Source of the DNA: UBA922 sp035438805
GTDB lineage: Bacteria; Patescibacteriota; Patescibacteriia; Magasanikbacterales; UBA922
Reading direction: 5' to 3'
NCBI GenBank assembly: GCA_035438805.1
Contig: DAORJA010000001.1
Span: forward strand, 1 to 44,256
DNA length: 44,256 nt
In this document: positions 17,367 to 24,332 of the stretch, in pieces
How the letters are laid out: every line of letters begins with the position of its first letter
Numbering within the stretch: position 1 is the stretch's first letter
Position numbers and translations under genes: made by a program
The notes under the pieces: generated by a model
What the model saw: only the letters and a program-made list of their open reading frames with translations
Told to the model about the DNA's origin: nothing
Databases searched by the model: none

Positions 17367-18356
17367 ATGAGTACATTTTCGATTAATAAAATGACCCTTT
17401 CTATAATCATTCTTCTATTCCTAATCATGACAGGAGCTATCACTTATTTTACTTTTGTTCACACTGGTAAACATACACCTACATTCTCCAGCATCGATTG
17501 CTCAAAGTATCCTTTTATCAATAAAACTATTGATTGCGCTATTATTGATGCTGAATATTCTCACACCAAAAGCCTGGATTCTGAAACACAAAGGATAATT
17601 GATGAAGAAAAAGCGGCAGGGCACGTCACACGCGCATCAGTATTTTATCGTGATCTGAATACGAGACAGTGGTTTGGAATCGATGACACAATTGATTTTT
17701 ACGCAGCTAGTCTTCTCAAATTACCACTCTCAATTATATACTTCAAACTTGCAGAAATAGATGACAAGATTCTTAACCAAAAATTAACGTTAGACAGAGT
17801 CGACAGAAATTCCAATGAATACTTCAAGGCGCCAGAAACGCTCTCAACTGAAAAACAATATACTGTACAGGAGCTTATACGTATAATGCTCCAATATTCT
17901 GATAATAATCCTGTTCCTGTACTTAATTCATCAATTGATCAAACACTCCGATCAGAAATCTTACATGATCTCGGTATTGAATCTATTCCCTCAAATCCTC
18001 TGGAGAGCACTAGAGAAATCAGTGTTCGGATCTATGCAAACATTCTCCGACAGCTCTACAATGCCTCCTATCTCAATCTTGATTATTCAAATACTCTTCT
18101 TGAATACCTCTCTCAGACTGAATTCACTTCTGGTATTGTAGCTGGTCTTCCTAAAGGAATTACAGTTGCTCACAAATTTGGCGAAGCTACTGTGTCCAAT
18201 GCAGAGGGCGTACCCCAATTACGTGTTCTCCATGATTGCGGCATCGTATACAGACCGGAAAAACCCTACATTATTTGCATCATGACAGAAGGACATGATT
18301 TTGATCAGTTGAGCAATGTAATCAAGCGAATTACTGCAGCTTCGTATAAACTCTAA
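17367..18356 (+). CDS. Class A beta-lactamase-fold serine hydrolase (membrane-anchored)
   Basis: 329 aa with an N-terminal membrane anchor (residues about 10-32, LSIIILLFLIMTGAITYFTF). The penicillin-interacting fold is shown by the SxxK motif at Ser115-Lys118 (YAASLLKLP), the SDN motif in MLQYSDNNPV and an HKFG sequence in place of KTG (TVAHKFGEATVSN). The omega-loop E-x-x-L-N of true class A beta-lactamases is not recognisable. A DD-peptidase-like or other wall hydrolase role is therefore more likely than antibiotic resistance. It starts 83 bp after the M23 gene and is followed 12 bp later by the half-MFS gene, probably in one transcript. Confidence 0.8.
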   Translation: MSTFSINKMTLSIIILLFLIMTGAITYFTFVHTGKHTPTFSSIDCSKYPFINKTIDCAIIDAEYSHTKSLDSETQRIIDEEKAAGHVTRASVFYRDLNTRQWFGIDDTIDFYAASLLKLPLSIIYFKLAEIDDKILNQKLTLDRVDRNSNEYFKAPETLSTEKQYTVQELIRIMLQYSDNNPVPVLNSSIDQTLRSEILHDLGIESIPSNPLESTREISVRIYANILRQLYNASYLNLDYSNTLLEYLSQTEFTSGIVAGLPKGITVAHKFGEATVSNAEGVPQLRVLHDCGIVYRPEKPYIICIMTEGHDFDQLSNVIKRITAASYKL

Positions 18357-18368
18357 ACATTCAGCTAT

Positions 18369-18995
18369 ATGATAAAACGTGCAAAAAAGCTTAAAAATTA
18401 TTTTCTTTTTGATATTAACGTTGTTATACGCTTTCTTATCTTATCTGATACCATCCTGCTCGGTGCCGCAGGACTCTTAGCTCCTATTTTTGCTCTGTAT
18501 ATACAAGACTTCATTAGCACTGAGCACAGTGAAATCGTTGCGGGTATTGCAGTTGGAATTTACCTTCTGACTAAGAGTATTATGCAAATTCCGATTGCAG
18601 AATTGGTAGATCGTATACGCGGAGAGAGAGATGATTTTTGGATTATGTTTATTTTTACACTCATTATTGCTGTAATCCCTCTCACCTATCTCTTCATCCA
18701 TACCCCGTTCCAGCTGTATATTGTGCAATTTTTTCTAGGATTATGTACTGCGTTCACATTCCCCACCTACATGGCGATATTTACGAGACATATTGATAAA
18801 TCAAAAGAAGGTACTGAATGGGGCGTATACTTCACGGCAACGGACCTATCCAGCGCGCTACTTGCAATAATTGGGGGGTATGTAGCGTCGACTCAGGGAT
18901 TTCCTACACTTATCACCATTATTGTCGGAGCTTCTATTATCGGCAGTTTACTTTTATGGCCCATCAAGCCCTACATTAGAATGCCTAAACATTAA
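18369..18995 (+). CDS. Half-size MFS-type membrane protein (about six helices)
   Basis: 208 aa with about six hydrophobic helices and features of one half of a major facilitator: an N-terminal helix with LLGAAGLLAPIFALYIQDF, the loop motif IPIAELVDRIRGERDDFWIM (resembling the MFS loop 2-3 signature), and FFLGLCTAFTFPTYMAIFTR then HIDKSKEGTEWG. A standard MFS transporter has 12 helices in about 400 aa. No second half or frameshifted remainder follows: the next 55 bp are non-coding. It may form a homodimer or be a remnant. The substrate is unknown. It lies 12 bp downstream of the serine hydrolase. Confidence 0.75.
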   Translation: MIKRAKKLKNYFLFDINVVIRFLILSDTILLGAAGLLAPIFALYIQDFISTEHSEIVAGIAVGIYLLTKSIMQIPIAELVDRIRGERDDFWIMFIFTLIIAVIPLTYLFIHTPFQLYIVQFFLGLCTAFTFPTYMAIFTRHIDKSKEGTEWGVYFTATDLSSALLAIIGGYVASTQGFPTLITIIVGASIIGSLLLWPIKPYIRMPKH

Positions 18996-19027
18996 TACAT
19001 TTTTTCTCTATTTAAGTAGTCTAGCCA

Positions 19028-19056
19028 TTGACAAAACCCCTTATATAGTGTATAGT
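19028..19056 (+). promoter_or_regulatory. Promoter of the cold-shock gene
   Basis: TTGACA (19028-19033), 17-bp spacer, TATAGT (19051-19056): nearly ideal. The start near 19063 gives a leader of about 68 nt, containing a small CGAG-TTT-CTCG hairpin, before ATG 19131. Confidence 0.85.
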
Positions 19057-19130
19057 TGGCCCAATGTGTAATCACATACGAAAAACAGAGTCGAGTTTCT
19101 CGGATTAGCAATCTCATAAAAAACAAATTT

Positions 19131-19328
19131 ATGACAGGTACTATCAAGACCCTTACTGATAAAGGATTTGGATTTATTGCTCGCGATGGCGAAGCGAAAG
19201 ATCTTTTCTTTCATTCAAAGTCATTGGTTGGTGTATCATACGACGAGTTGAAAGTTGGAGACGTTCTTACTTTCGAAGTAGTTGACGGCGAAAAAGGCCC
19301 AGCTGCTACCAACGTATCTCGAGCGTAA
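19131..19328 (+). CDS. Cold-shock domain protein (Csp family)
   Basis: 65-aa single-strand nucleic-acid-binding beta barrel, acting as RNA chaperone. MTGTIKTLTDKGFGFIARDG contains RNP1 (KGFGFI), and DLFFHSKSL corresponds to RNP2 (usually DVFVH). The rest (YDELKVGDVLTFEVVDGEKG then PAATNVSRA) is standard for the family. A longer frame opens at 19056 but that codon lies inside the -10, so ATG 19131 is used. It is monocistronic, with its own strong promoter and a UUCG-loop terminator, consistent with high expression. Confidence 0.95.
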   Translation: MTGTIKTLTDKGFGFIARDGEAKDLFFHSKSLVGVSYDELKVGDVLTFEVVDGEKGPAATNVSRA

Positions 19329-19342
19329 TAGCTTACCAAAGC

Positions 19343-19376
19343 AAAAAAATATCCTCTTCGGAGGATATTTTTTTAT
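19343..19376 (+). terminator. Terminator of the cold-shock gene
   Basis: ATATCCTC-TTCG-GAGGATAT with a stable UUCG tetraloop, followed by a T-run and preceded by an A-run. Confidence 0.93.
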
Positions 19377-19433
19377 TTTAAAAACATTCGTACAAATATT
19401 TTCATTTTATCTCTTCGCGAAAAAACATATTTT

Positions 19434-19442
19434 TGGTATACT
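19434..19442 (+). promoter_or_regulatory. Extended -10 promoter of the small membrane protein gene
   Basis: TGG followed by TATACT (19437-19442); no good -35. Start near 19449, which excludes the TTG at 19433 as initiation codon. Confidence 0.6.
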
Positions 19443-19459
19443 ATGATCAATTTTATTGT

Positions 19460-19696
19460 ATGCCAAAAAAGAAAAAAGCTAGACGACGCTCACATATCCT
19501 GCAATATTTCGTAAAAAATTTTGCCATTGTCCTTGGAATGGTATTTATCTGGCGTGGTATTTGGTATGCGCTTGATTATATTGATAAACTCATTTTTAAT
19601 GGACAACATATTGTGACTGCAATTCTTGGGATTATGTTTGGTTTCGCTCTACTTTACCTTCCCGACCATGATCTTGATGAAATAAAGGAATTATAG
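19460..19696 (+). CDS. Small basic two-helix membrane protein
   Basis: 78 aa from ATG 19460. A strongly basic N-terminus (MPKKKKARRRSHILQYFVKN) is followed by two hydrophobic helices (FAIVLGMVFIWRGIWYALDY and IVTAILGIMFGFALLYLP) and an acidic tail (DHDLDEIKEL). No family is recognised. It lies 12 bp upstream of the GT2 gene and is probably cotranscribed with it and alkD. Confidence 0.7.
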   Translation: MPKKKKARRRSHILQYFVKNFAIVLGMVFIWRGIWYALDYIDKLIFNGQHIVTAILGIMFGFALLYLPDHDLDEIKEL

Positions 19697-19708
19697 AACT
19701 CTTGTTGT

Positions 19709-20284
19709 ATGCTTTTCTCAGTCATCATCCCAACACATGCTCGTACGCGCGGAATTACTCACGCGCTATCTTCCCTAATGCTTCAAACACACCCTGACTG
19801 GGAAGCAATAATTGTAGATAATGAATCAGAAAACAGAAATGCTTCACATATACACCTACTCCAAAGACAAGACAAGCGTATTCGCTATCTTACTAAGCCT
19901 TACCAGAATCCAAGCGAAGCACGGGCATGGGGAATTAGTGCTGCCCGAGGCGACATTATCACCTTTATTGAAGGTAATGACTACTTTTCGCCTACACACT
20001 TACAGACGCTGCATGATCTGTTTCATTCCAATCCCCGACTTGATATGGTGTTTGGGAAACCTACGATTATGGGAAGTCCGTATATTACTAACACACACAT
20101 ACATCGTTCTCCAGTGCACGGTACTTTTTTTATCCGTGAACACGTGTTCGATACCATACAGAAATTACCACACGCAGAATTAGGTGATGACCACATCCTT
20201 CTTCAGCTGATACAAAATAATGGTTTTGTTACCAAAAAAATTCCCATGCCAACATATGTCTACGACCGAACATATCGCGTATAA
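19709..20284 (+). CDS. Family 2 glycosyltransferase-like protein
   Basis: 191-aa GT-A-fold protein. The start MLFSVIIPTHARTRGITHAL then SSLMLQTHPDWEAIIVDNES is the classical GT2 nucleotide-sugar-binding segment, and ARAWGISAARGDIITFIEGN follows the usual ARN.GI..A.G..I.FLDxDD pattern. Here the metal-binding DxD is replaced by EGND, so donor use may be altered. It lacks membrane segments and is at the short end for the family. Its last 29 bp overlap the start of alkD. Acceptor and sugar cannot be predicted. Confidence 0.82.
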   Translation: MLFSVIIPTHARTRGITHALSSLMLQTHPDWEAIIVDNESENRNASHIHLLQRQDKRIRYLTKPYQNPSEARAWGISAARGDIITFIEGNDYFSPTHLQTLHDLFHSNPRLDMVFGKPTIMGSPYITNTHIHRSPVHGTFFIREHVFDTIQKLPHAELGDDHILLQLIQNNGFVTKKIPMPTYVYDRTYRV

Positions 20285-20990
20285 AAGAATTGAAAAAGCC
20301 CTCAAACGAGCAGGTAACCCTGAAAAAGCCGTATTTCTCAAACGGTTTTTTAAAACTGGAAAAGGACAATATGGCTACGGAGATGAATTCATTGGAGTGA
20401 CGGTGCCGGTACAGCGCTCGATTGCTCGGATGTACATTGATACACCCGAAACCGCACTCTCCTTTCTCCTAGCTAGCAAGATTCATGAATATCGTTTGAC
20501 CGCACTCATTATTCTTGTGTACCAATTCAATCGTGCAAATCCTCTCGTTCGCAAAAAAATATATAATTATTATCTTTCAAAAACGCCACGGATCAATAAT
20601 TGGGATTTGGTCGATGCCTCTGCTCGAGATATTGTCGGCGAATATCTCCTCGATCACCCCATACAAAAAACTATATTATACAAACTCGTGAAATCAGAAA
20701 ACCTGTGGGAGCGGCGTATTGCGATTGTCGCTACCTGGTCATTTATTCGAAAGAATCAATTTGAAGACACGCTCAAACTATCGCAACTCTTGTTGAAGGA
20801 CACCCAGGACCTTATACACAAAGCTGTTGGTTGGATGCTCCGAGAAGTTGGAAAACGAGACCGCTTGGTCCTAAGTAATTTCCTTGATGCGCACGCACCT
20901 GAAATGCCCCGAACCTCTCTTCGCTATGCCATTGAACATACCACCCAAAAAGAGCGACTTCGCTATATGAATATGAGGCGTGAGGCTTGA
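20256..20990 (+). CDS. AlkD-type DNA alkylation repair protein
   Basis: HEAT-like-repeat DNA glycosylase of the AlkC/AlkD family, which excises bulky or cationic alkylpurines. 244 aa from ATG 20256 (MSTTEHIAYKRIEKALKRAG). The family landmarks are visible: GDEFIGVTVPVQRSIARMY, INNWDLVDASARDIVGEYL with the Trp and Asp of the active cleft, SENLWERRIAIVATWSFI, and DLIHKAVGWMLREVGKRD. It overlaps the GT2 gene by 29 bp (translationally coupled) and opens a run of DNA-repair genes. An upstream ATG at 20220 in the same frame is disfavoured because it lies deeper inside GT2. Confidence 0.92.
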   Translation: MSTTEHIAYKRIEKALKRAGNPEKAVFLKRFFKTGKGQYGYGDEFIGVTVPVQRSIARMYIDTPETALSFLLASKIHEYRLTALIILVYQFNRANPLVRKKIYNYYLSKTPRINNWDLVDASARDIVGEYLLDHPIQKTILYKLVKSENLWERRIAIVATWSFIRKNQFEDTLKLSQLLLKDTQDLIHKAVGWMLREVGKRDRLVLSNFLDAHAPEMPRTSLRYAIEHTTQKERLRYMNMRREA

Positions 20991-21015
20991 TTTCTTGGAA
21001 TATCCATGCTATAGT
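20987..21015 (+). promoter_or_regulatory. Promoter of the RRM-protein gene
   Basis: TTGATT (20987-20992, overlapping the alkD stop), 17-bp spacer ending in TGC, TATAGT (21010-21015). The start near 21022 gives an unusually long leader of about 157 nt. Confidence 0.75.
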
Positions 21016-21064
21016 ATTTATGTGTAGGTTTTATAGAACTTTCGTCTAATAAAGGTACCGACTA

Positions 21065-21175
21065 ATGCGCATGTGCGGCGCCGCTCGACTAAGAGCTTGG
21101 GGATCAATCGACGAGAACATGAACCTTACAATGTATTACTCATTTCCTCATTCAGAGGAAGCAAAGAAATTGTAA
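21065..21175 (+). CDS. Possible leader ORF (36 codons) upstream of the RRM gene
   Basis: An open frame, MRMCGAARLRAWGSIDENMN then LTMYYSFPHSEEAKKL, fills most of the leader and stops 3 bp before the RRM start codon. Several in-frame ATGs (21065, 21071, 21119, 21131) could initiate. Its first half is visibly G/C-richer than the flanks (around GCGGCGCCGC) and may instead be a structured RNA; stems such as TTTCGTC/GACGAGA can be drawn across it. Coding status is uncertain. Confidence 0.25.
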   Translation: MRMCGAARLRAWGSIDENMNLTMYYSFPHSEEAKKL

Positions 21176-21178
21176 ATT

Positions 21179-21457
21179 ATGTCAAAACAGCTCTACGTTG
21201 GCGGACTGCCATACTCTAGTACTGAAGATTCAGTACGCGCTGCTTTCGAGCAGGCTGGTGCAGTTAGCTCAGTAAAGATCATGACCGATAAGTTTACCGG
21301 TCGATCACGAGGATTCGGATTTGTGGAAATGGCTGACGAAGCCGGTGCCGCTGCCGCAATCGAAATGTGGGATGATAAGGAATTTGAAGGACGACGCCTC
21401 AAAGTTAACGAAGCTCGACCACTCGAAGACCGCCCACCTCGCCGAAACGATCGCTAA
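21179..21457 (+). CDS. RRM-domain RNA-binding protein
   Basis: 92-aa single RNA-recognition-motif protein of the bacterial glycine-rich/Rbp type. RNP2 is QLYVGGL, RNP1 is SRGFGFVEM, and the ends EFEGRRLKVNEARPLEDRPP then RRNDR give a basic, disordered tail. These proteins bind single-stranded RNA and often take part in cold or stress responses; the cold-shock gene lies 2 kb upstream. It has its own promoter with a long leader, which could allow autoregulation. A weak hairpin with a T-run follows. Confidence 0.93.
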   Translation: MSKQLYVGGLPYSSTEDSVRAAFEQAGAVSSVKIMTDKFTGRSRGFGFVEMADEAGAAAAIEMWDDKEFEGRRLKVNEARPLEDRPPRRNDR

Positions 21458-21471
21458 AAGCGAGACGAAAG

Positions 21472-21497
21472 ACAGGTACGCACAGCCTGTTTTTTTG
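21472..21497 (+). terminator. Weak terminator after the RRM gene
   Basis: ACAGG and CCTGT pair around a 9-nt loop, followed by a run of eight T. Short stem, moderate confidence. Confidence 0.6.
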
Positions 21498-21526
21498 TTG
21501 TTAAAAATTCCCTTACTTGCTAGAAT
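21498..21526 (+). promoter_or_regulatory. Promoter of the exonuclease III gene
   Basis: TTGTTA (21498-21503), 17-bp spacer ending in TGC, TAGAAT (21521-21526). Start near 21533, leader about 18 nt. Confidence 0.7.
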
Positions 21527-21550
21527 AACCTCTGATCTAATTTACCTACT

Positions 21551-22336
21551 ATGCCCATATCTATTATCTCATGGAACGTCAATGGAATCAGAGCTGCGGT
21601 CAAGAAGGGTTTTACAACGTTTTTAACCAAACAAAAGCCAGATATTCTTGGAATTCAAGAAGTAAAGATTTCCGACTTGGCGCGTGAGCAGGAAGAATTT
21701 GACTTTGCCAAATACAAAGAATATTGGAATTCCGCTGAAAGACCCGGGTACTCCGGGACCATGACCTTGGTAAATGAGGAGAAAAATGGCGCACTCAAAG
21801 TATTGTCTCACGAAGTTGGAATCGGCAAAAAAGAATTTGATTTTGAAGGACGAGTCCATACCCTCGAATTTTCCAAATTTTATTTTATCAATATCTATTT
21901 TCCGAATGCGAAGCCTGACTTATCCCGCATTCCTTTTAAACAGGAATTTAATGCCATGGTTTTGAAAAAAGTAAAAAAACTAGAAAAGAAAAAACCTGTA
22001 ATTGTCGTTGGTGATTATAATGTAGCTCATAATGAAATTGATCTTGCGCGCCCTGACAGCAACCACAAAACTCATGGATTTACCGATGAGGAACGACAAG
22101 ACATGACCAACTTTATTGAGAGTGGACTTGTTGATACTTTCCGAACTCTTCATCCAGAAAAAGTACAGTATAGCTGGTGGAGTCCGATGGCTGGAGCGCG
22201 TGTCCGAAATGTGGGTTGGCGTATTGATTATGTATTGGTAAGCAAAGTTCTTCAAAAGAAAGTGAAAAGTGCGTTTATTCTGGATCAGGTATATGGGTCG
22301 GATCATTGTCCGGTTGGTATAGAAATAGATTTATAA
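21551..22336 (+). CDS. xth: Exodeoxyribonuclease III (AP endonuclease)
   Basis: Cleaves DNA 5' to abasic sites in base excision repair and has 3'-5' exonuclease activity. 261 aa, standard length. All family motifs are seen: SWNVNGIRAAVKKGF, the metal-binding Glu in LGIQEVK, the nucleophile-orienting GDYNVAHNEIDLARP, SWWSPMAGARVRNVGWRIDY, and the catalytic SDHCPVGIEIDL at the C-terminus. It stands between the RRM gene and a MutY-like glycosylase that would produce abasic substrate for it. Confidence 0.96.
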   Translation: MPISIISWNVNGIRAAVKKGFTTFLTKQKPDILGIQEVKISDLAREQEEFDFAKYKEYWNSAERPGYSGTMTLVNEEKNGALKVLSHEVGIGKKEFDFEGRVHTLEFSKFYFINIYFPNAKPDLSRIPFKQEFNAMVLKKVKKLEKKKPVIVVGDYNVAHNEIDLARPDSNHKTHGFTDEERQDMTNFIESGLVDTFRTLHPEKVQYSWWSPMAGARVRNVGWRIDYVLVSKVLQKKVKSAFILDQVYGSDHCPVGIEIDL

Positions 22337-22390
22337 AAAGTAAAAGCGAAAAAGTAAAAAGTTAAAACAAAAATACACATTCAGATTCTT

Positions 22391-23218
22391 ATGAAATCCG
22401 TCCTTTCAAAAAAACAAGTTTCTACTTTTCAAAAAAAAGTGTACGATTACTACAATAAAAACAAGCGTGACTTCCCGTGGCGGAAAGGAATCACCCCATA
22501 CAAAATTGTAGTTTCTGAAATCATGTTGCAACAAACACAGGCGCCACGTGTTATTGAAAAATTTAAGCTTTTTATTAAAACATTTCCTAATTTTGAAGCA
22601 TTAGCCAAAGCTCCTTTTAAAGACATCCTCGTGGTGTGGCAGGGGCTTGGATATAATCGACGCGCACTAGGACTCAAAAAACTTGCTGAAATTGTTGTTA
22701 CAGAACATGCAGGCAAACTCCCCAAAACTCCGGAGAAACTTGTCGGACTTCCCTGGATTGGTCCCCATACTGCCGGATCAATCGCGGCCTACGCATATAA
22801 TTATCCGAGTGTTTTTATTGAAACAAATATACGGAGTGTTTGTATACACGAATTTTTTCCTAATAAAACTGAAGTCACTGATAAGCAATTAGAGCCCTAT
22901 GTGGAAGCAGTACTAGACACAGAGAACCCGAGAGAATGGTACAACGCGCTCATGGATTACGGCACATGGTTGAAAGAAGCAAACAAAAACCCAAGTCGCA
23001 GAAGCAAACACTATTCAAAACAAAGTAAATTTGAAGGTTCAAATAGAAAACTTCGTGGTATGATTCTCCGTGAATTATCACAAGGACATGCAACATTTGA
23101 TACTCTCTCTGATCTATATCTCGAGGAATATGATGAATCTCAGGTGCGGGAAGCATTATCCACACTTACCAAAGAAGGGCTGATAACGAAACAAAAATAT
23201 ACTTTCTCAATTGCATAA
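22391..23218 (+). CDS. MutY-like HhH-GPD DNA glycosylase without Fe-S cluster
   Basis: 275 aa. The N-terminal HhH-GPD domain matches adenine glycosylases: DFPWRKGITPYKIVVSEIML then QQTQA, with the catalytic Glu, and VWQGLGYNRRALGLKKLAE. The hairpin is GLPWIGPHTAGSIAAYAY. The position of the catalytic Asp carries Glu144 (FIETNIRSV, where MutY has a DGNV type sequence). The C-X6-C-X2-C-X5-C cluster motif is absent; the region reads LMDYGTWLKEANKNPSRRSK. Instead of a NUDIX-like domain the C-terminus (about 215-275) looks like a small winged helix (GMILRELSQGHATFDTLSDL). Substrate may be A:G/A:8-oxoG, but the changes make this uncertain. Confidence 0.8.
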   Translation: MKSVLSKKQVSTFQKKVYDYYNKNKRDFPWRKGITPYKIVVSEIMLQQTQAPRVIEKFKLFIKTFPNFEALAKAPFKDILVVWQGLGYNRRALGLKKLAEIVVTEHAGKLPKTPEKLVGLPWIGPHTAGSIAAYAYNYPSVFIETNIRSVCIHEFFPNKTEVTDKQLEPYVEAVLDTENPREWYNALMDYGTWLKEANKNPSRRSKHYSKQSKFEGSNRKLRGMILRELSQGHATFDTLSDLYLEEYDESQVREALSTLTKEGLITKQKYTFSIA

Positions 23219-23221
23219 TCG

Positions 23222-23251
23222 TTGACAGTACCTGTGTTGGTGCTGTATATA
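23222..23251 (+). promoter_or_regulatory. Promoter of the small G/C-rich membrane protein gene
   Basis: TTGACA (23222-23227), 18-bp spacer, TATATA (23246-23251), starting 3 bp after the MutY-like stop codon. A GGAGGAG Shine-Dalgarno sequence (23271-23277) follows, 6 nt before the ATG at 23284. Confidence 0.65.
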
Positions 23252-23283
23252 TTGTATAGCCCTTTGCTTTGGAGGAGTTCTAC

Positions 23284-23496
23284 ATGCACCCGGCGTCAAA
23301 ATTCACCGCTCTCACCAGCATACTGTCCACGATACTCTTCGTAGCTGGCGTCACGATCATCGCAACGATGTTCTACCTCGACAACACGAGCGATCAGTGG
23401 CCGAAGACCAATACTGACCACATCTTCCTCTCGGGAGTTCTGTGCTTCGTAGTAGCCCTTCTCATCGCGCCATCTCCCAAACGCCACCGCTGGTGA
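23284..23496 (+). CDS. Small two-helix membrane protein with strong Shine-Dalgarno and G/C-rich codons
   Basis: 70 aa, MHPASKFTALTSILSTILFV then AGVTIIATMFYLDN, a short polar loop, DHIFLSGVLCFVVALLIAP and a basic end SPKRHRW: two membrane helices, no recognised family. The start is fixed by GGAGGAG six bases upstream, an element most genes here lack. Third positions are mostly C or G, unlike the A/T-ending codons of neighbours. It has its own TTGACA promoter and a strong terminator, so it is a self-contained monocistronic unit, possibly acquired. Confidence 0.75.
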   Translation: MHPASKFTALTSILSTILFVAGVTIIATMFYLDNTSDQWPKTNTDHIFLSGVLCFVVALLIAPSPKRHRW

Positions 23497-23512
23497 CGTT
23501 ACCAACAGAAAA

Positions 23513-23545
23513 GCCCGGACAGGAGGTCCGGGCATTGCTTTTTTA
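23513..23545 (+). terminator. Strong terminator between the small membrane protein gene and the VIT gene
   Basis: GCCCGGAC-AGGAG-GTCCGGGC, followed on the plus strand by ATTGCTTTTTT and on the minus strand by TTTTCTG. It serves both convergent genes. Confidence 0.9.
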
Positions 23546-23550
23546 ATATC

Positions 23551-24273
23551 TTATTTCTTCAACCACCATGTATCTACCGCTTGTCCTACAAAATACCCAA
23601 TCGCCGCTGCACCACTTGCGAGTGCGAGCATCTCGAGACCTGCTTTCCACCAACTGCGCTTGGTAAACCGCGTAGTTACTACTCCTAGAGTAAACAGACC
23701 AATGAGTGTGATTACAATTGATAGTGGAATTGCTTTTTCAACAGGCAATACTAGATATGGTGTTAAGGGAATTGCACCTCCAATAATATATGAGATGAGC
23801 ATCGCAAATCCATTGCGAATAGGACTTCCCATTCCCTCAGGAATAACCTCAAGTTCCCGAAATGACATTTCTTTGAGCATTATCGCTGGATTAGCTTTTG
23901 CCGCATCTGCCATACGCTCTGCCAAATCTTTGGGCCACCCATCTTTCAGGTACATATCACGAAGCTCTTCCCGTTCTTCTTCGGGATGATTTTTTATCTC
24001 TTCTTTCTCCTCAAAAATTTTTCGCTCATCAATTTCACGTTCTGATTTGTTTGATAAATATGAACCTACGCCCATTGAGATTGATTCAACTGAGATAATA
24101 ACCAATCCTGCAAGCACAGTCGTAAACGGATCTTGAGTTGCCGCAGCAATACCTGTGACTGAGCCTAGAGTCGATACCATACCATCTTCCATTCCAAAGA
24201 CGATTTCCCGTATCATAGACGCACTCCCAGGGTTGCTATGATGGATATACTCCTTGTTGTATTCGATAGCCAT
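23551..24273 (-). CDS. VIT1/CCC1-family iron/manganese transporter
   Basis: 240-aa membrane transporter of the vacuolar-iron-transporter family, moving Fe2+/Mn2+ across the membrane. Landmarks are the N-terminal IREIVFGMEDGMVSTLGSVTGIAAA segment with the family's DG(M/L)xS pattern, then VESISMGVGSYLSNKSERE. A cytoplasmic acidic/amphipathic metal-binding region (EKEEIKNHPEEEREELRDMY) follows, then three C-terminal helices. It lies face to face with nth: the two promoters overlap. It could help limit free iron in a cell whose repair enzymes lack Fe-S clusters, but that link is speculation. Confidence 0.9.
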   Translation of the reverse strand: MAIEYNKEYIHHSNPGSASMIREIVFGMEDGMVSTLGSVTGIAAATQDPFTTVLAGLVIISVESISMGVGSYLSNKSEREIDERKIFEEKEEIKNHPEEEREELRDMYLKDGWPKDLAERMADAAKANPAIMLKEMSFRELEVIPEGMGSPIRNGFAMLISYIIGGAIPLTPYLVLPVEKAIPLSIVITLIGLFTLGVVTTRFTKRSWWKAGLEMLALASGAAAIGYFVGQAVDTWWLKK

Positions 24274-24277
24274 AGAC

Positions 24278-24330
24278 TTGATTTTTATGATTTCTATCTG
24301 TAGTATAGGAGAACTCTAGCGATAAATCAA
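24278..24330. promoter_or_regulatory. Overlapping divergent promoters of nth (+) and the VIT gene (-)
   Basis: Plus strand: TTGATT (24278-24283), N17, TAGTAT (24301-24306), driving nth at 24333. Minus strand: TTGATT (24330-24325), N17, TATACT (24307-24302), driving the VIT gene at 24273. The two -10 boxes occupy the same bases, so the promoters should be mutually exclusive. Confidence 0.7.
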
Positions 24331-24332
24331 CT

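Noticed and set aside
17367..18356. Antibiotic-resistance class A beta-lactamase
   Set aside because: SxxK and SDN are present, but the omega-loop ExxLN is missing and KTG reads KFG; a wall-related serine hydrolase is more likely.
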